Origin: Fagopyrum homotropicum
Lineage: Eukaryota > Streptophyta > Magnoliopsida > Caryophyllales > Polygonaceae
Length of the DNA stretch: 64,000 bases
Direction: 5' to 3'
Assembly: GCA_033239125.1 (NCBI GenBank)
Contig: BSWB01000005.1
Location: forward strand, 116,994,494-117,058,493
The notes beneath the pieces were generated by a model. The model saw only the letters and a list, made by a program, of their open reading frames with translations, did no database searches and was not told the origin of the DNA. The translations under genes were made by a program, and so were the position numbers. Of this stretch, positions 44,501 through 54,775 are shown one piece after another. Every line of letters begins with the position of its first letter. The stretch's first letter is position 1.

Positions 44501-45510
44501 ATTGGCCTACTTTATTTAAAGATGTGCAATCCTTTGTTTCTTGTTGCGATGCTTGTCAAAGAACAGGCAATATTTCTAGAAGGAACGAGATGCCCCTCAA
44601 CAACATCCAAGAGGTGGAGATTTTCGACGTTTGGGGAGTCGATTTCATGGGACCATTCCCTTCTTCTTGTGGAAACCAATACATATTATTGGCGGTAGAC
44701 TACGTTTCTAGATGGGTAGAAGCAATTGCCTCTTCCACAAATGATGCCATGGTGGTGGTTAAGTTCTTCAACAAGACCATTTTCCCACGATTCGGGACGC
44801 CAAGGACGATCATTAGTGATGGAGGTTCTCACTTCATAGCCCGTCGCTTTGAAGCTCTTCTAGCCAAGTATGGGGTTACTCACAAGATCGCCACCCCTTA
44901 CCATCCACAAACGAGTGGACAAGTTGAGATCTCAAATAGGGAGATCAAGGGAATTCTAGAGAAGACGGTTTCAAGGACTAGGAAGGATTGGTCCTTGAAA
45001 CTAGATGACGTATTATGGGCGTACCGGACTGCATACAAGACTCCCATAGGAACCACACCATACAACCTTGTGTATGGGAAATCTTGTCATTTGCCGGTAG
45101 AGCTGGAGCACAAAGCGTTTTGGGCTATCAAGTGGTTAAATTTCGGCATGAAGGAAGCGGGAGAGAAGCGTCTCCTAGACATCAACAAGCTGGATGAGCT
45201 TCGCTTGAACGCCTATGAAAACGCCAAGATCTACAAGGAAAGAGCAAAGCGTTGGCATGATAAGCATATCATTCCAAAGGACTTCAAAGAAGGAGATCAA
45301 GTTCTCCTCTTTAATTCAAGACTTCGCCTCTTTCCAGGTAAGCTTAAATCCCGTTGGACCGGACCTTTTCTAATTAAGCGTATTTTCCCCCATGGTGCAG
45401 TTGAAGTATGGGGTGAAGCTAGCGGAAGTTTTAAGGTGAACGGCCAACGACTCAAGAAGTACTCACCGGAACTCCAAGCTGAGGAGTTTGCACCTACCGC
45501 ACTCGAATAA
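41557..45510 (+). CDS. Athila pol: protease, reverse transcriptase, RNase H, integrase
   Basis: A 1317-codon open frame; the frame is open from about 41512 upstream, and related elements read gag and pol as one polyprotein. Protease: CDLGAS at residues 82-87. A linker, about residues 230-350, contains sequence derived from palindromic DNA modules. RT about 430-640 with the catalytic FMDD at 595-598. RNase H about 735-855 (CDAS with D744, YTDH with D810, ADHLS with D853). Integrase: HHCC finger about 957-1000, acidic residues D1029 (GVDFMG), D1088 (ISDGG) and E1124 (GQVEIS). No internal stop. The product would make cDNA from the element's RNA and insert it. It looks enzymatically intact, but the frame break before it would lower or abolish normal expression. 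Confidence 0.93.
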   Translation: MSKLHINIPFIDAIVGMPAYGKFLKELLSNKRKLEDFGEVKMSSDSSDLIKTMKEKMPPKLKDPGSFCIPIGVGEVTYDALCDLGASVSIIPLALCRKIGLGDPKPVKMTLYMADRSITRPVGIVEDVPVKLGKFFVPIDFVVLDIPADSPVPIILGRPFLATSGCMVDCKNGRLAFDIGEEKVEFVLSTLVKEPIFDEDIYDIQDEEGLSREEVSAILFNDPLQKVITMSLTNEGEEEECKEEIEALEAQEEMHEVELEKLHDEAENIRIHGHTLYSTTVDSTTKIDFHSRRYYGRGTQEETVILTVEEGDRHTSSTSSNSSPTHSTSLETSKETSEAPQGSLEAPKAMELKPLPTHLRYAFLGSNSTFPVIVSSELSIDEHEQLMIVLRKHRKAICYTIEDLVGIKPSLCMHKILMEEDFRTSRQPQRRLNPTMKEVVKKEILKLLDAGIIYPISDSKWVSPVQVVPKKGGMTVITNKNNELIPTRTITGWRMCIDYRKLNNATRKDHFPLPFIDQMLERLAQHSYFCYLDGYSGFFQIPIHPDDQEKTTFTCPWGTFAYRRMPFGLCNAPATFQRCMMAIFSEYVEEIMEVFMDDFSVYGSSFNDCLSNLSLVLQCCEDTNLVLNWEKCQFMVKEGIVLGHLVSSRGIEVDKAKIETIEKLPPPISVKGIRSFLGHAGFYRRFIKDFSKISKPLTNLLMKDAVFEFSQECLDAFNTIRQALISAPIIQPPDWTLPFEIMCDASDVAIGAVLGQRKEGRTHAIYYASKTLDEAQLNYATTEKEFLAIVYAIGKFRSYLVGAKVIVYTDHAAIRYLLAKKDAKPRLIRWILLLQEFDLEIRDKKGSENSVADHLSRLTHLEDDHVPIDDSFPDEHLHIIEECIKVVSKGNEPWFADFVNYLVCQEIPPGLSYAQRKKFFKDVREYYWNEPLLFKRGPDGIIRRCVPEDEMQSVIRHCHSLPCGGHASSNKTSAKVLQSGFYWPTLFKDVQSFVSCCDACQRTGNISRRNEMPLNNIQEVEIFDVWGVDFMGPFPSSCGNQYILLAVDYVSRWVEAIASSTNDAMVVVKFFNKTIFPRFGTPRTIISDGGSHFIARRFEALLAKYGVTHKIATPYHPQTSGQVEISNREIKGILEKTVSRTRKDWSLKLDDVLWAYRTAYKTPIGTTPYNLVYGKSCHLPVELEHKAFWAIKWLNFGMKEAGEKRLLDINKLDELRLNAYENAKIYKERAKRWHDKHIIPKDFKEGDQVLLFNSRLRLFPGKLKSRWTGPFLIKRIFPHGAVEVWGEASGSFKVNGQRLKKYSPELQAEEFAPTALE
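42368..42482 (+). repeat. Palindromic modules inside the pol coding region
   Basis: ATTCCACGACCGTGGA, ATTCCACGACC, ATTACGGCCGTGGA and GACCGTAATTTTGACCGTGGA follow each other in the protease-RT linker. They are the same modules as in the LTR, in frame and without stops (about residues 270-310). Confidence 0.88.
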
Positions 45511-46328
45511 GTGCAAGATTGGTCTAGCTACGGACCTTAAACAAAGCGCTTCTTGGGAGGCAACCCAAGGTATTGCATTTTTGTTTTTGTTTTCGATTCA
45601 TAGACTAGTTTAGAATAGACGTTTTTGCTTTACTTTGCCTCGATTTCTTCCGGTATGTTCGTGTTTTTGGTTGTAGGATCGATGGAAAAGGAAAAAGGGA
45701 AGATAATATCGAAGAGGAGTGACGAAATTTGGACTTTGAAGCTTTACAGAAGATTCCACGGTCTAAATTACGGTCGTCATAGCTACAGTGGCCGTAATTT
45801 TCAAAAGCCTTTGAAAAATCACCAAAACCACGGGTCCGTACACTTCCACGGCCGTGGAATGCCCCGACAGACCGTAATTTTTGGAAATTTTGCCGGCCAC
45901 TATAAAACCCACATTCTTCACACACTTAACCAAAATTTCCCCAATTCCACGACCTAGAAACCGAAAACCCTCCACCTCTCTCAATTCCTCGTTTTCTAAT
46001 CGTTTTCAACGATTCTTCGTCCTAAACTGCAGCAAATCCAACCACGAACAGAATCCAAGCAACAAATCGAGTGGAAATCGATCAACAAACACGCATTTTG
46101 GATTTTTCAATCCGAAAAAGAGGTTACTTCTTTCTTCTTGATTTTCACGGATTTAGTTCGTTTCTGCTATAGTTTTTAGGAAGAACTGATAAAGACCGGA
46201 AGGAATTAGATTAGGACTGCTTGCTGTGGTGATTGTTGGTGAATTTGCTGAGATTCACGAATTTTTGAGACGAATCACGGTCTCTGGGTAAACCACGTCC
46301 GTAATTCCCCAAGAACAGACCGTGATTT
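45511..46328 (+). other. Spacer between pol and ORF3 with palindromic modules
   Basis: Just after pol, CTTGGGAGGCAACCCAAG (45553-45570) is a small hairpin typical of Athila/Tat elements at this place. Further modules (CCACGGTC, TTACGGTCG, CCACGGCCGTGG, GACCGTAATT) lie at 45754-45883 and 46264-46327. No gene is supported. Confidence 0.75.
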
Positions 46329-47789
46329 TTGCTGAAAATGGATTTCGTAAGGAGAGTTTCAGGAAGGATAAAGGAGAAGAAAGGGAACCAAAATAAGAAA
46401 AGAAAGGGCAACCCCTCAACCTCTAGGGCACCACCACCCTCATCTCCCTCATTACCATCCTCACCCTCACCTCCATCCTCACCTCCTCACCCTAGCATCC
46501 CAACCATACACGAAAACTACCTAGCTGCATTTGAGAAGATAGAGAAGAGGGCAGTGATTGGCCCTAGGTATTTGTTGTTGGAGGATCTACATCCTCTCAA
46601 CATAGTTGATGATCTTACATGGCTCTTGGATAGAGCCGGATTGCTAGTCTTCACGAACATTCGTGAAGACGCCTATGAGGAGATCACCCGAGAGGTTGTG
46701 ACGTCTGTCGAGCACAGCCATGTTGATAGGACCGTCTCCTTCCGTCTCATGAATCGAGACTATCAGTTGAGTATAGTTGAGTTTGGGACCATTTTCGGGT
46801 TCCATGAGACCTACAATGGTCGACTTCCTAGAGGCGTTTCCGCCAAGGATTTTTGGGGGGAAGTGGCAATGATTTACGCCGACGAGGACCGTTGGCAACC
46901 CGCCGATACCAAGGCTAGACTGATGTACCATCTAGCCTTGAAGATAGCTCACCGTGTTCTTTCGGAGTGTCTCTTTCCTAGGACGGAGACGCCCCAAAAG
47001 ATCAAGACGGATGAACTATTCCTGCTTTACAGTATGCTTTATGGATGCCGCGCAGATTGTGCTACTCTTCTGGCGGCTACGATGAGTAAACTCAAGAACA
47101 AATCGAAGGGGAACATTGGATATGGTGGGATAGTGACCCACATGGCTAGGACATTTGGTGTGGATTTTTCAGCTTGCACCCGCATACCCGCCGTACCTCT
47201 AGGATTACATGCATTCATGGTTAGGGGACTCATCTTCCCCACACATAGAGGTCCGCCTTATGCGGGCATGCCTTGGGAGAGCAGGACGGGTAGGGGTATT
47301 GAGTGGCTGCCGGAGTATTCCATTGTGGCAGGACGCCACAATTGGAAGGAGACGTTCGCTGCGATGCATGCGAACAGGCTAGTAGCTCCCCCTTACGTTC
47401 CACCACCGGTTGTGGACGAGGAGGACATGGGAGATCAGTACGAGAGTGGTGGAGGAGCGGAGCAGGAGTTCGGCACGTTTCCGGATCAGCCGGAGGCGGC
47501 CCCGGATGTACCTAGGCGCTCTCCACGCCCAGCTAGAGCTTCAGGCTCGTCATCTCGCCGCGCCAGCGTGAGTGAGAGGCCCACGTGGATGACTACACCT
47601 CCCACTTGGTATGACACACCCCCTCCTTGGTCCACGACGCAGCCAGCAGCAACAAAACCACCACCAGCACCAGCACCAGCCGATGCCCCCGCATGGTATG
47701 ATCACGCCCCGGGATGGTATGAGAGGATGCCGGATTGGGCTACCGGACTTTCGGAGAGAGTCGGAGCGCGAGATCCGGGCGGATGCTAG
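46329..47789 (+). CDS. ORF3 of the Athila element (Athila ORF1 / plant transposon protein-like)
   Basis: A 486-codon frame between pol and the 3' LTR, where Athila elements carry an env-like gene. After a basic, Pro/Ser-rich start (about residues 1-60) comes a domain, about residues 65-330, with the features of the ATHILA ORF-1 family: LLEDLHPLNIVDDLTWLLDR, FRLMNRDYQLSIVEFGTIFG, then LMYHLALKIAHRVLSECLF and GGIVTHMARTFGVD. The C-terminal part is low-complexity Pro/Trp/Tyr-rich. I see no signal peptide or transmembrane segment, so an envelope role is not supported by this sequence. The frame probably shifts near 47745, because another frame continues with a charged tail to 47904. Confidence 0.75.
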   Translation: MLKMDFVRRVSGRIKEKKGNQNKKRKGNPSTSRAPPPSSPSLPSSPSPPSSPPHPSIPTIHENYLAAFEKIEKRAVIGPRYLLLEDLHPLNIVDDLTWLLDRAGLLVFTNIREDAYEEITREVVTSVEHSHVDRTVSFRLMNRDYQLSIVEFGTIFGFHETYNGRLPRGVSAKDFWGEVAMIYADEDRWQPADTKARLMYHLALKIAHRVLSECLFPRTETPQKIKTDELFLLYSMLYGCRADCATLLAATMSKLKNKSKGNIGYGGIVTHMARTFGVDFSACTRIPAVPLGLHAFMVRGLIFPTHRGPPYAGMPWESRTGRGIEWLPEYSIVAGRHNWKETFAAMHANRLVAPPYVPPPVVDEEDMGDQYESGGGAEQEFGTFPDQPEAAPDVPRRSPRPARASGSSSRRASVSERPTWMTTPPTWYDTPPPWSTTQPAATKPPPAPAPADAPAWYDHAPGWYERMPDWATGLSERVGARDPGGC

Positions 47790-47904
47790 AGACGGACGCT
47801 TGGACGACCTTGACCACATGATGAGGGACGTCTATCGCCAGCAGTTTGGGCGGTTCTATGATCCGAGTTTCTCTCCTTTCCCACCTCCGCCGGCGCCGCA
47901 GTGA

Positions 47905-49246
47905 TCGATGCATGACCGTTCGTTTTAGACATTCCCGCCACCACTTGTGAGTTTCTTTTTCTTTTCTTTCTTTTGTTCTTTCTTGTGAACATTAGGGACA
48001 ATGTTCGTCCTAAGTATGGGGTGGGATGTACTAAAAGTTTGTAATAACTCTACTCTCTATGTTGCTTTCATTTCAAGACTATCATTGCATATTCATTATG
48101 TGTTACACGTTTTATTTTCGCATTGCATGAAAAAGAACTTTAAAAACCCATAAAAATTGAAAAATTTTGAAAATTTTGTGCTTCTAATGAATTGAGATGA
48201 TTTCCATGATAATCACTACTTGCGAATTGAGTTTGATGACAATTGCATGCTTAAAAGGATTGTAAATCGAAAAGAATTTAAATGAATGAATTCTACCTCT
48301 TTTGCAAATTTTATAATGTGAAAACGTTACCTAAATCATGTTGAGAAATTGAAGTTGAAATCACATTATAAGTTCCTATACTTCTTGTTGAAATGATTAA
48401 GGCAATTCGATACTTTCTTTCCTCTTTCTTTGATCATCTAGCTCCTCATTGAAATATTAGCCTCCTCACCTATCCGGGAATTTGGAAAAGTGAATGAGAA
48501 AAAGGCATGTTTGATGTGGGAGGGCCATGAGAGCAATTATTTGCAATCAATTTAATAGAAAGAAATTATAGGTTTGGGGAAGTCAATCATGACGATGAGT
48601 AACTCGGCACCATTCACATAGCCGGGTGTTTGTGTCTTGCCAAAGTCGGATTGAGCGATATTCCTAGCGGATTATGGTATGTGCGCTAAGGGTTTGAGGC
48701 ATCTCTTGCAATTTTGAGAAACGCCAATCTCCTAGGCTTCGGTTTTTGTGCACCTCTATCCATAACTCCAAAAGTAAAGTCGAAAAATGAAAAGAAGAGA
48801 GCGAAGCTCTAAGTTGAAGTGTTGCGGGAACCGCATAAGAAGAAGAAGGTAGTTGTCCACTTTCCCGGATTTATGCACCACTTTCCCTTAAAAGTTTTTC
48901 CTTCCCTTCCATACTCTAGACCTTTTCTTTGAAAGTCCTTAAGATCAAAAGAATGTTATATGACTTGGTGATCTAAATTAAAGCTTCTTATGATTGATTT
49001 TGATAATGTTTGAAGGTTATAATGCTTGTTTTGAGGTTAAATTGATTCATGAACTCTCTTTGCTTTTTACTCTTCAATTGAGTGTGTGAAAGTTTGATGA
49101 ACGATTGAAGCAAGGTTTGAGAATGATCTATTCTTTAGAAGTCACATTCATCCAAAAGAAGGTACACATATTTCATCCTAACTCTTGTTTAAAGCTTTTT
49201 GAAAGACCTTGCTTAGGGACAAGCAAGTGTTAAGTATGGGGTTATT
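47905..49246 (+). other. Non-coding region before the 3' LTR
   Basis: No gene was seen. TTAGGGACAATGTTCGTCC ... TAAGTATGGGG at 47992-48022 and the similar GCTTAGGGACAAGCAAGTG ... TAAGTATGGGG at 49211-49241 are copies of the conserved purine-rich motif of Athila elements; the second lies right before the 3' LTR and probably serves as the polypurine tract. Confidence 0.6.
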
Positions 49247-52140
49247 TGTTAGCATGAAATATTGTGATATTTTAGGCACGTTTTCTAATCGTATTTGATT
49301 CATATTGATAGTCTTTGATTGATCTTTATGCATGTGTGAGCTAGTATTGCCTATATTGTCGATATGGATGTCTACACTAGTTCTATGTTGATTATAGGTG
49401 ATTTGGAGCTATTTCCGAACGGAATCGAGCAAAGGAGAGTTGAGTTGATATGTCCATAGATCGAGGACACTTTTTGGAAGCAATTTGGAGTCTTAGATTG
49501 AGGAATGCACGAGTTTAGGGAAGAATCACGTTCTTGCCCTAAATTACGCCCTAAAATACGGCCGTATCACAAACCACGTTCAGAATTACGGCCGTGGATT
49601 CAGAGTCAGAATTCGATGTTCATTCCAGGGGATTCTACGGTCGTGGAACTAACCGTAATTATTTCCACGCCCTAGAATTACGGTCGTGGAATCTTCCACG
49701 ACCGTGATCTTGGCGAATCTTTTCGCCACACTTCGAAGCCATGATCTTTTGAAGATTGGGCCGGGCCGACACTTTGCCCTGCATTATAAAAAGACGGAAG
49801 AAAGGAGATTCCGTCATGCCTGCTTAGGATCCCCGCTAACGCATAGACGCAGATCATCGCTTAGCAACACACAAACCCTCATCTTAGAGGTATTTGGGAG
49901 ATCTCATCGGAGATCAAAGTCCGTATTGGAGAGTTGCTGTTGTGATCTTCAGATTTGTGGAAGATCGAAGTTCTTGGAAGGTTTTGCAAGAAGATCTCTC
50001 TTCTTGTTTAGGTTTGATTTGGAAACGGATTGACATCCCGTTTCTCTTCTTTCCTAAGGTTGTGATTGTTTACTTTGTTTTGAATCTTTTGATAAACATT
50101 TGTTCTTGATTGTGATCTTGAGATTCATTTGAAGATTATTGATAGTTCTTGAAAGTTCCTATCTTTTATCCTTTAATTCTTGAATTGATATCAATATGAC
50201 TGTTATTGGCTAAAAACCCTTAACAATTCTAAGGTGAAGGGTTGATAGTTGTGGCATAGGTGACGATAGATCGATCGCAAACAGATTAGACCCTGAGAGT
50301 TAGAGAGAATCGCCGACAACCCTAAATTACGGTCTGTTCTTGAGTCCACGGCCGTGGAACCTCAAGAACTAACCGTGATTTCCCTTAAGTTTACGAGCCT
50401 GCTTTTACTTTAATTTAAAGTTAAATATTTGTTTTAGCTTAGTTTAGACTTGTCTTTTCTAGGTGGTAGTGAAGCCTCAACAACCTCTACCTCGATTGTG
50501 AGCCTCAACAACCTCAATCGGTTAAGTTAATCTTGATCTTTAGATTATAAGTTTGGGTATTTGATACTAATTCTCATCTCTAGAATCTTTCTATATTGAG
50601 CCTCAACAACCTGTATAGAGAGTGCCTTGTAGGTGAGTTATATAAGGTTTTTGGAACTTCACCGTACGATTACCTTACATTAGTATACCTTTGCATATCT
50701 CAACTCTGTCTTTATATCATTAAGTATATCTTGAATCGATTGTCACAGCTGGATACTTGGATCTTTAGGATTGTTGTTTTCCCAATAATTTGCAAAACTC
50801 CCATATTTACTTGCTTGATAACCTGCAATCGAGTTCGTTCCCCCCAAATCCCTGTGTTCGATACTCTGGAATTCTTGCTTAACTATATCGATCCGATAGA
50901 TCCCTACATATATTCGATAGCCTTCACCATTGAAGGGGAGTCAAAAACCTCCAAAGAGAGCCAATTTCTCCAAAGGGAGACTAGAGGGAGTTAATTTCTC
51001 CAAAGGGAGATTTAGGGAGAGTCAATTTCTCCGGACGACGGTGACAGCCCCGGGACTTGGAGTTAAATTCTCCAAAGGATACTTAGAGAGGCAGACTTGG
51101 AGGTCTTGCTATTTGGAGGGAAGATTTGGGGAAGGACGCACTTCCCTTTTTGCGAAGTTGGAAGATTTTAGGGTTTCATTTGAAGGCGGATTGACATCCC
51201 GTTCTTCTTTGTTCCTTGAGATTTGTGAGAGATTCTTATTCTATCCTACATCTATTGAACGCAAGTTACGTTTGAGTTTTATTGACATTGGTTTTGTGTT
51301 TGTTATTGAGATTTCAAGGTTTTACCTTTTCTCCCTTTCATATTTAATTATTGATATCATAATGATGATTATTGGCTAAAACCCTTTAGCAATTCTAAGG
51401 TGAAGGGTTGATAGTTGTGGCTTAGATAATGATAGATCGATTGTAAATTGATTGGACCCTGAGAGTTAGAGAAATATCGTCGACACCCTAAATCACGGCC
51501 TGTTCTTAGGTTTCCACGGCCGTGATTCTCAAGAACTACCCGTGATTTACTTCAGTTTACGAACCTTGCTTTTACTTTAATCCAAAGTTAAAGATTTGCT
51601 TTAACTTAGTTTAGACTTGTCTTTTCTAGGTGGTAGTGAAGCCTCAACAACCTCTACCTCGATTATGAGTGTCACAACCTTAATCGGTTAAGTTAGTTTT
51701 GACCTTTGGATTACAAGTTTGGGTATTTGACATTAATTCTTGCCTTTAGAATCTTTCTATATTGAAGCCTCAACAACCTGTATAGAGAGTTTCTTATAGG
51801 TGAGTCATATAAGGTTTTTGGAACTTCACCGTACGGTTACCTTACATTAGCATACCTTTGCATATCTCAACTTTGTCTTTATATCATTTAGTATATCTTG
51901 AATCGATTGCCACAATTAGATACCTGGATCTTTAGGGTTGCTGTTTTGCCAATATATTTGCAAAGCTTTACCCTTTTACTTGCTTGACAACTTTACAACT
52001 GAATTTGTTCCCCCCAAATCCCTGTGTTCGATACTCTAGAATACTTGCTAATCTACGCCGATCCGTACACTGCGGGTTCGCTTGCTTTTATTCTAGTTTT
52101 ATAAATTTAAAGCTTATTTGCACACCTCTAGGGGCGAACA
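49247..52140 (+). repeat. Chimeric 3' LTR of the Athila element
   Basis: 49247-50893 is nearly identical to the 5' LTR (37813-39460). At about 50893 (GATCCG/ATAGATCC) the sequence switches to a variant B LTR starting in its TATA region (TATTCGATAGCC) and runs to the end at 52140. The total is 2894 bp against 1724 bp for the 5' LTR. The outer end carries the TCTGC target duplication that matches the left end. Confidence 0.9.
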
Positions 52141-52145
52141 TCTGC

Positions 52146-53250
52146 TACAACGTTAGCGGTTTCTTTATTACTATTGAAATCCGCCTCAGGCTAATTAACA
52201 AGATTTCAACGAGTTATATAATAACGGATTTACTATGCATCAACTTAAACTCACTTACATATATGAAAACATAGATTTAAGTGTAGTTATATCTAAACTT
52301 CCAAGGGAGGGTGAAAGGTGATCAGGTGTAACTCCAATGTGCTTCCAATACTTCATCTCCTACTCACCTTAACCTGCCAGTAAGTTGATAAACAACCAAA
52401 TCAAAGCACAAAAGAGAAAAAAACAAAATGGGTCAGTTTATCTGATAAACTGGATTAACCTAATATTTAAAACAACTTAAAATCATATAATAAATGCTAT
52501 TCATAGTTTCAACCTTACTACACATTCAATTCTTAATCAATTTAAAAAGAGAACAAATAATTGCGTTAGCGTTACGCTAGCAATTTCACCGTGGATACCA
52601 GTTCTGATATTAACCATTAAAACCAAAAGGCAAGTCTTGGAGAACTTCTTGGTAAATCCATGACTCCCAAATTCGCCTACCGATAGCGAGATTGGAATTA
52701 GACAACCTAATTCCCAGGGTCCACTAAGCCCCAACGGACATTTCTAATAATTTTCTCTAGCGGCCATTATTATTTACCCATAATGTCCGTACATTTCAAT
52801 AACATTCGTTTCACATTTTCATCGGTTCCTACTTTATCATTTTATCGATCAAGTAACCGCTAAATCAATAAAATATACGTTAGTCTAGTACAAAATTATA
52901 TATATATATATATCTCGATTTATGTACCTATAATTATTATTTTTAGAATACATATATCTATATATAAGTATGATAGTTCTTTAAAATAACTATAACACAC
53001 TTGCGTGCTTGATCCTAAACGATAATCGGATCGAACTTTAGAAATTTGTCTTCCTTGCTTTGAATTGTAGCGTTGCTTTAATATATATTTGTTTCCCTTG
53101 TTTATTTTGTTGTGCCCTCCAATTCAAAGCCCAACCATAAGCTTTTATAGTCCTCAAATTCTGCTGCATGGTGAAGGTAAAATTCTATCTACAAGGTACG
53201 TGTCTTTTCCTCCTTAGTATACCCTTACATGATTACACCTATACTATCCA
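52146..53250 (-). mobile_element. Probable rest of the gypsy LTR interrupted by the Athila element
   Basis: The host sequence resumes after the target duplication. It is non-coding, with wording found in gypsy LTRs (CCCAGGGTCCACTAAG on plus at 52713-52730) and a (TA)n run near 52890. The outer end of this LTR was not located, so the right boundary is a guess. Confidence 0.4.
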
Positions 53251-54455
53251 CTAATCTTTATTTTGTCTTTACTACTTTTTTTTTTTAACTTATTACTCCA
53301 CAGTTGGGTTAGTTGTGAAAAGAACCCCTATAAAATTAACTCTATATAAACTAGACTTCATTTGACCTTTTATATATATATATATATATATGAACTAATT
53401 ACAATCTATAAATAACCTTATAATTATTTTTTTACAAGTTTAAATTGTCCTAACTTATCTTATTTATTTTTTTAAAAAAATTTTAGGTTAATTTATTCTG
53501 TATATGATACTATAATAATATACTTCATGTTTCTAAACTTTCATAACCACTCGTAACGTACAGTGATATTCGTATATATAGTTGTACAGACTAACTAATA
53601 TTTACACGGTATAAGTCTGTATAATTTAGACTCATAACGGAACTTAAAAAATTTAAGTAATATTGTACCTTATTTAGCGGGTTACCACATGCATGACACA
53701 TTACATGTGCTTTTTTTATGCGTCTTAATCTCTCATATGCGTGTTTTCACTGTGCAACTTAAATTCTAAAACCATAAAATTAAAATGATAAAATAATAAA
53801 ACAATTTATCTTTAGACCGTAATCTAAATGTTAGTAGGATATAATTATTTTAGTTTATACTAGTTTGTACTATTAGTCTCGATCCTATAATTCCTACTTG
53901 AACGAACAAAACCTAATGTATATACACAATATAAATATTTATAATTTGACATATTGGATAAGGTGATATATTAAACAAGAAGTTACAAGATACTAAGTCA
54001 CATCAACATTTCAATTAAAAATGTGTATTAATATTATATGAATTGACATTCAACTTGTAACCATGAACTAAATGTTAGTAGTAAACTATATACACTTTTG
54101 TACTTTAAGACTTAAGCGTGTCATACTCGTTCCTATTTAACCGTGTTAATGCTCAATAGCCTATACTAGAGATTCCGATTGAGGGCATGGATGCCTCAGT
54201 TGCACATGTTGATAATATGTTGTCGAATGAGTCAACTGAGTAGTTGACAATATATCCATCTTTCACAACCCCAAATTATGAAAAATCTAACCCAATTACG
54301 ATGTACAATTTGCGATGTAAGTTACTTGAGTCAGCTGAGTAGCTGACAGTATGCCTCAGTTGCATATGAGTGCCTCAACTACAAAGTTTATATGTCCAAC
54401 TTGTTACATTTGAGCAACTTAATTATGAAAAATCTAACCCATTTTACGATGTACA
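53251..54455. other. AT-rich intergenic DNA with local duplications
   Basis: No gene was seen. A (TA)n run is at 53371-53391. ATTATGAAAAATCTAACCCA followed by ACGATGTACA occurs at 54275-54308 and again at 54422-54454, and TCAGTTGCA(C/T)AT words repeat around them, suggesting an imperfect duplication of about 145 bp. Confidence 0.5.
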
Positions 54456-54775
54456 TTTTGTGGAAAAAATATGGTGACGGGATAGTCGTGAGTCGTGACA
54501 AATATGGAATAGGGAATTTCTTGATTGGAACGCATATCCGACGGGGATTGAAAATTTTGTGGGGAAAACCCATAATACTTTTAAATGGGAAATTAAATGG
54601 GTACGATGATTCCCTGATGGTGACGAATATCCGACGGAGACAGGGATGAAGACAATTTTCAATACCCGAACGGGGATGAAGATGGGGATGAGGGCATTAT
54701 ACTAAATGTGGATGAGGATGAATAGGGTACTCCCCGCCCCAAATCCGACACATTGACACCCCTAATTAAAATTTT
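54456..54775. mobile_element. hAT-like MITE related to the one at 29519
   Basis: GGGGATGAAGATGGGGATGAGG-type wording ends in CCCGCCCCAAATCCGACACA and ACACCCCTAA. The left end is less clear. The interior is similar in style to 29519-29698. Confidence 0.4.

Larger units (their letters stand above)
37813..52140 (+). mobile_element. Athila-type LTR retrotransposon, 14.3 kb
   Basis: The element begins TGTTAGCATG and ends GGGGCGAACA, flanked by TCTGC on both sides (37808-37812 and 52141-52145). Order: 5' LTR, tRNA-Asp primer site, gag, pol (protease, RT, RNase H, integrase), long spacer, ORF3 in the position of Athila env-like genes, non-coding region, 3' LTR. The protein sequences and the primer site place it in the Athila lineage of Ty3/gypsy. 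The shared part of the two LTRs shows only a handful of differences, so the insertion is young, but gag has an early stop and a frameshift separates gag from pol. The 3' LTR is a chimera of two LTR types. Confidence 0.93.

Noticed and set aside
46329..47789. Calling ORF3 an envelope gene
   Set aside because: Position alone suggests it; no signal peptide or membrane segment is visible, and the domain pattern fits the ATHILA ORF-1 type.
47550..47819. Minus-strand Trp/Cys-rich frame
   Set aside because: It is antisense to the Pro/Thr-rich C-terminus of ORF3.
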